Of a stretch of DNA of 64,000 nt, positions 61,201 through 64,000 are shown one piece after another. How positions within the stretch are numbered: the stretch's first letter is position 1; each line of letters begins with the position of its first letter. The stretch is from assembly GCA_033065855.1 (NCBI GenBank), contig JAVXUO010001488.1:620001-684000 (forward strand). Direction: 5' to 3'. Source of the stretch: Escallonia rubra. Lineage: Eukaryota; Streptophyta; Magnoliopsida; Escalloniales; Escalloniaceae. A program made the position numbers and the translations under genes. Under the pieces are notes generated by a model that saw nothing but the letters and a program-made list of their open reading frames with translations, did not search any database and was not told the origin of the DNA.

Positions 61201-61726
61201 CACCTTCGAAGTAGCGCTCCATATGCCATATGAAGTTGTCTAGCTCCTTCGCATCACGCTTGCCACCAAATTCCTTCGGCTTTGGCGTGTCCACCCTTGG
61301 ACTAGAAGTGACGATGGCTCCACCCGCAATGACACTCTTGCACGTGGCCATTTCTTGCCTCGTCTCCTCCACGCCAACTTTTACCACATCGAGTTGTTCT
61401 TGAAGATTCGCGAACAACTCCATGAATCGAGTGCGCAACTCATCTTCGCCCATCACAGCCTTCTTGAGCGACTCGAGCTCCTCCAACACATGATCCTCCA
61501 AGGTTTGGAGGTTTTGCTCGACGAAGCCCAATCGGTCTTTCGTATCGCCCATGGCTTCCTCCAAGACACAAGTGCGGCCGTCCAAAGAAGAGATTGCATC
61601 TCTTGATTTGCTTTGGCTACGGCTCTTCTTCCCACCGATTGGTGGAAGTAGATCTCGCCCACGTTCCACCACGACATTCTCCTCGACAACTCCGGATGCT
61701 CCCACATTAGTATCCTTGCCTGCCAT
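58229..61726 (-). CDS. Chromovirus gag-protease-reverse transcriptase-RNase H and start of integrase (1165 aa)
   Basis: The ATG at 61726-61724 ([11 protein letters not shown]) is used; the open frame upstream of it has no other ATG. In order: coiled-coil-like N-terminus; retrotransposon gag domain ([11 protein letters not shown]...[14 protein letters not shown]); zinc knuckle [13 protein letters not shown] near 60600, spaced CX2CX3HX4C, one residue shorter than the classic form; aspartic protease [10 protein letters not shown] near 60370; reverse transcriptase with CIDYRALN and YLDD near 59350; RNase H with [11 protein letters not shown] near 58900; and the integrase HHCC zinc domain ending KTCLVC at the stop. 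The stop TAA (58231-58229) falls directly after the last zinc cysteine and separates these parts from the integrase core. All visible catalytic motifs are intact, so protein made up to reverse transcriptase/RNase H could be active; integration could not be done by this product alone. Confidence 0.92.
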   Translation of the reverse strand: MAGKDTNVGASGVVEENVVVERGRDLLPPIGGKKSRSQSKSRDAISSLDGRTCVLEEAMGDTKDRLGFVEQNLQTLEDHVLEELESLKKAVMGEDELRTRFMELFANLQEQLDVVKVGVEETRQEMATCKSVIAGGAIVTSSPRVDTPKPKEFGGKRDAKELDNFIWHMERYFEGANITDEKAKVRTATLYLTDTATLWWRRKHNDIEKGLCTIDTWEMFKKEIKRQFYPENVTYEARKKLRELKHKSSIHDYVKEFTTLMLHIPNMTEEDLLFNFIDGLQNWAKQELQRRGVKDLDEAIAVAESLMEYARVGDSSKGKNVQVASKGNHAKGGGDKPKAWNKWNNQAGTNKFEGHGKLEERRAKSKPKDGCFFCGGPHWARDCPRQGKLNALVEENEELEDVHMGSLQILNALHAKAVAKVPMGERQASTGKGLLYVEAKLNGKPAQVMVDTGATHNFVTMEEAKRLGLKVVGGGGWLKSVNTNAKPLQGAARQVEMCLGSWRGLVDFSVAPMDDFKVVIGLDFLRQVNALVSPYSNAVHIMEKGVSCVVPTSGGTSSTKTLASMQLSAMQIVKGVKKGEATYLAALKMEDHVGDSTEPLPREIEEVLEGNKDVMPPELPKRLPPRREVDHQIELEPGAKPPSMAPYRMAPPELEELRRQLTELREAGFIQPSKAPYGAPVLFQKKHDGSLRMCIDYRALNKVTIKNKYPIPLIADLFDQLGRAKFFTKLDLRSGYYQVRIAEGDEPKTTCVTRYGAFEFLVMPFGLTNAPATFCTLMNKIFHPYLDRFVVVYLDDIVVYSNTLEEHVENLKTVFKVLRENELYVKREKCSFAKEEVHFLGHIIKGGTLRMDEEKVKAIKEWEAPTKVSELRSFLGLANYYRRFIKGYSAKAAPLTDLLKKGKTWEWSKRCQTAFEGLKGAVTEEPVLALPDHTKVFEVQTDASDFAIGGVLIQEGHPIAFESRKLNDTERRYTVQEKEMTAVVHCLRTWRHYLLGSRFLIKTDNIATSYFQSQKKLSPKQARWQDFLAEFDYVMEYKPGKANLVADALSRKAELAAMSKAKGDILEGIKEGMEHDPLARQLFKLAESGQTQRFWVEDGLLYTKGQRAYVPKWNNLRKRIIRECHDTPWAGHPGQRRTDALVEASYYWPQMKDEVEAYVKTCLVC

Positions 61727-61757
61727 TGTTGCTCCTTGCTTGGCACGACTCGTCGCA

Positions 61758-61774
61758 ACCAAGCTCTGATACCA
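61758..61774 (-). other. Primer-binding site (initiator tRNA-Met type)
   Basis: On the minus strand TGGTATCAGAGCTTGG follows the 5' LTR after two bases (AG). It is the usual complement to the 3' end of the plant initiator methionine tRNA. Confidence 0.88.
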
Positions 61775-61776
61775 CT

Positions 61777-62250
61777 TGTCACGGACCGAACTTCTCTAAG
61801 CCGAAACCGTGCGGCACTTAGCGGACAAGCCCCTTGCTTGTGCTAAGTCAGCCTTCCACTCGGACTAGGCGATGCTAGATGAGAACACACAAAGAAGAAC
61901 AAGAGAGAGAGTTTGGGAGAATGTATGCTTGTATTGCTTGTGTACAAGAATACTTGTGTGTCTTTGGCCAAGTGAGGCCTCATCTATTTATACTAGTCCA
62001 CCTCCTCAACGAACGGTGGAGATACATTCGATCCTACGGATCCTATTGTGCTTCTAGAATTCTAGGATACTTTCCTACTATAGAAGATTCCCACATGTTA
62101 CATATTTTACACATGTTCAAAATAGAGAGAAGTCTTGAACCTTCCGGAAGCCTTGCCTTCTAACTGCCAAGTAAGCGTCCACGAAGCGTCCCGTAAGCGC
62201 CTGCGTGGCGTTTCTTCTAAAATTAGCCTCCATATAAAAAGTGCGGGACA
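61777..62250 (-). repeat. 5' LTR of the chromovirus
   Basis: 474 bp, by eye identical to 56580-57053. Holds the promoter for the element; TATAAATAG at 61992-61984. Confidence 0.95.
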
Positions 62251-62298
62251 GTAGGCTCTTCCAAGACCAAAATATGGGCTGCCCATGAATTGAAAACC

Positions 62299-62299
62299 C

Positions 62300-62331
<32 letters not shown>
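62299..62331 (+). repeat. (CA)n microsatellite
   Basis: About 16 CA units followed by AGAGACAGAGAGACAG. Confidence 0.9.
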
Positions 62332-62334
<3 letters not shown>

Positions 62335-62608
62335 ACAGAGAGACAGAAACATGGTCATTGTTGCACCACGTGGTAGAATGATATGGTGGAGTATGGCCCA
62401 TGGAGGGGGCCTACGAAGGAAGCTATGAGTCTTTCTTCTCCAATAATAAAAGAGGAACAAAGTTTGATAAAGAAGATTGCACGTTTTTCTCTTGGAACAA
62501 AGTTTGGTCACATCACAAATGGGGCACTGCTGGTCGGTAGGTCTTTGCCGACTTGTCCTCCACTACAAAACTCCTTCCTTACCTTAGATAAGCTTAGCTG
62601 CTCTCTAT

Positions 62609-62610
<2 letters not shown>

Positions 62611-62637
<27 letters not shown>
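62611..62637 (+). repeat. (CT)n microsatellite
   Basis: 27 bp of CT repeats. Confidence 0.9.
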
Positions 62638-62640
<3 letters not shown>

Positions 62641-64000
62641 TCTCAACAAGGACTGGTGTGGAAGCAACCAGAATAACGACCTTTTCTCTCGACCCCCCAG
62701 ACCTGCCAATTATATCGCATTATTTTGTTGGCTGCATGCCCTGTTACCAGGTTTTATCATGCCTTATATATTATTATTATTATTGCTCGTCGCTCTGAGC
62801 ATTATAGATACCGTTAATCGTGAACAAAGTCGGGAGTTTACAAGGTTAAATTGAAGCGTACGCTTAAAACATATGATGTTATGAAAGTTAAAATTACGTA
62901 CCTTCTTTCTTAATTTTATTTTGCTTTTTAAGGATTGATGTTTACTTTTTAGTTAATGTTTAGGTTCCTGTAATTAATTACACGGACGGTGGCGTGGATT
63001 TACGATAAAGGGGACAAGAGTTGGAGTTTGTGAAAATTTTGTTGCATTAGTAGGCAAAATTCCAGCTCTCGTTGTTAGGTCTGAACAAGAGAAAATCTAG
63101 ATCCACACCATCTTGTCAAACAAGAAAAGAGTTGGGCCTATTTTAAAAAGGCAATTTGAACATTATGTCAAACAAGAAAATACATTATAAACTCCTGAAC
63201 TATGTGCATGATACTTTAGCGTGAGTGAAATTCTGAAGGCGAAAATAGAAGTAATCGTTATCAATATGGGCCGTTAATGCTCATACCTAGGTTGTAGCAT
63301 CGTCCCTAATTCGATTATACTTGAACAAGTTTTATGTAACCAACAATGTTTTTCAGGTTCAAGAAGCCAATTTTGTTATTTTCTTGGACAACGTTATCAT
63401 AGAAAAATGAAAATGCTTATTTAATCTTTTTTTTTTTCAAAAATTCAAGCAAATAACCAAACTTCAATGAGGCTCCCAAACATAAATGGTTCTTTAATTA
63501 AGACCGACAAAAAATTAAAGATAGTGGCCACTTCAATGATCCACAATACACCTCCAAAAGATGCTCGGAGTTCTTAATTTCATACTTTTATTACTTTATC
63601 AAAAAATCCGTATTGTTTTGAACTGGATCGACAAGTGCTCCAGTACATTGGCCTTCTGTTACGATATAGTAAAATATACTCGTTATTCGGCGTAAAGTTA
63701 TCTTACAAGTAAAATTAATTTGATGTTGGCATGCTCGAAGACTTTATTTTATTAAAAAGTATGAGTGTAGGTAGGGTGCCAATTTGCAGTTTATTCTTTA
63801 ACCACTCAATTTGACTTGCTCCTCACATTAGATGACATTATCGGAAATTAAATACGCAGTAAAATATCAATTAGCAAAATAATTTATTTCACTATTCTAA
63901 TAATAACACCCAAGCAAAAAGCAAGATGCACCCACTTTAACTTATTTTCAAATCAAAAAGCTTTTGCTAACTCCAATACTATTAGTTGACTTCACTTTAA
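62638..64000. other. Intergenic to the window end, no gene seen
   Basis: AT-rich sequence without an open frame of note or recognised element. (ATT)n-like run at 62769-62784. Confidence 0.5.

Larger units (their letters stand above)
56580..62250 (-). mobile_element. Chromovirus (Ty3/gypsy, Metaviridae) LTR retrotransposon, full length
   Basis: 5671 bp on the minus strand: LTR (62250-61777), primer-binding site, gag-pol with one stop codon, polypurine tract, LTR (57053-56580). LTRs begin TG and end CA, read as identical to each other over 474 bp, and carry a TATAAATAG box. Domain order is gag, zinc knuckle, protease, reverse transcriptase, RNase H, integrase, chromodomain, which defines a plant chromovirus; the clade (Galadriel, Tekay, Reina or CRM) was not settled. 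Five-base flanks are CTTAG on the left and GTAGG on the right, so no target duplication is seen. Confidence 0.95.

Overview
This is nuclear DNA from a flowering plant, most likely a eudicot. The evidence is spliced genes with GT-AG introns of up to 3.4 kb, plant-specific families (a plant-type WNK kinase, SAUR, DTX-type MATE), and AT-rich intergenic DNA full of plant transposons: a chromovirus, Mutator-like and hAT-like elements, a Helitron, an Au-type SINE, LINE debris and MITEs. The species cannot be told from the sequence. I see no bacterial-style operon, CRISPR array, tRNA or rRNA gene.

Genes, left to right. (1) 1-2456, minus strand: the N-terminal half of a WNK protein kinase, cut by the left edge. 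(2) 9216-20469, minus: a nine-exon gene for an 830-residue Pol beta-like nucleotidyltransferase with a PAP/OAS1-type substrate-binding region and a long disordered tail. (3) 26932-33562, plus: a nine-exon gene for a 219-residue type I membrane protein of unknown function. (4) 34871-35212, plus: an intronless SAUR gene. (5) 49903-53348, plus: a two-exon MATE transporter of 508 residues. For the two nine-exon genes the exon phases join exactly from start codon to stop codon. The genes look unrelated in function and do not form a pathway.

The rest is mainly mobile DNA. At 5.2-6.85 kb there is eroded LINE sequence (RNase H-like and zf-RVT). At 7194-8478 there is a TIR element carrying two damaged copies of a carboxylesterase (CXE11/16-like) fragment, a Pack-MULE-like arrangement. 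Related GGGT(T)AATTACAC-type TIR elements lie at 14026-15090 (inside an intron), 24670-25959 and 42801-44156; the last is nested inside another element (42377-44712). An hAT-like element with 8-bp target duplication is at 21485-22182. Three copies of a small palindromic MITE rich in GTCGCTA/TAGCGAC lie at 23.8, 37.4 and 45.3 kb. A Helitron with a clean 3' hairpin and CTAG end is at 54992-55839. A chromodomain Ty3/gypsy retrotransposon fills 56580-62250 on the minus strand; its two 474-bp LTRs read as identical, so the insertion is young, but its reading frame is broken by one stop codon and its flanks lack a matching target duplication.

Best candidates for a second look: the captured carboxylesterase fragments, the young retrotransposon without target duplication, the nested TIR elements, the back-to-back palindromes at 35908-36003, and the two conserved-looking genes of unknown role.
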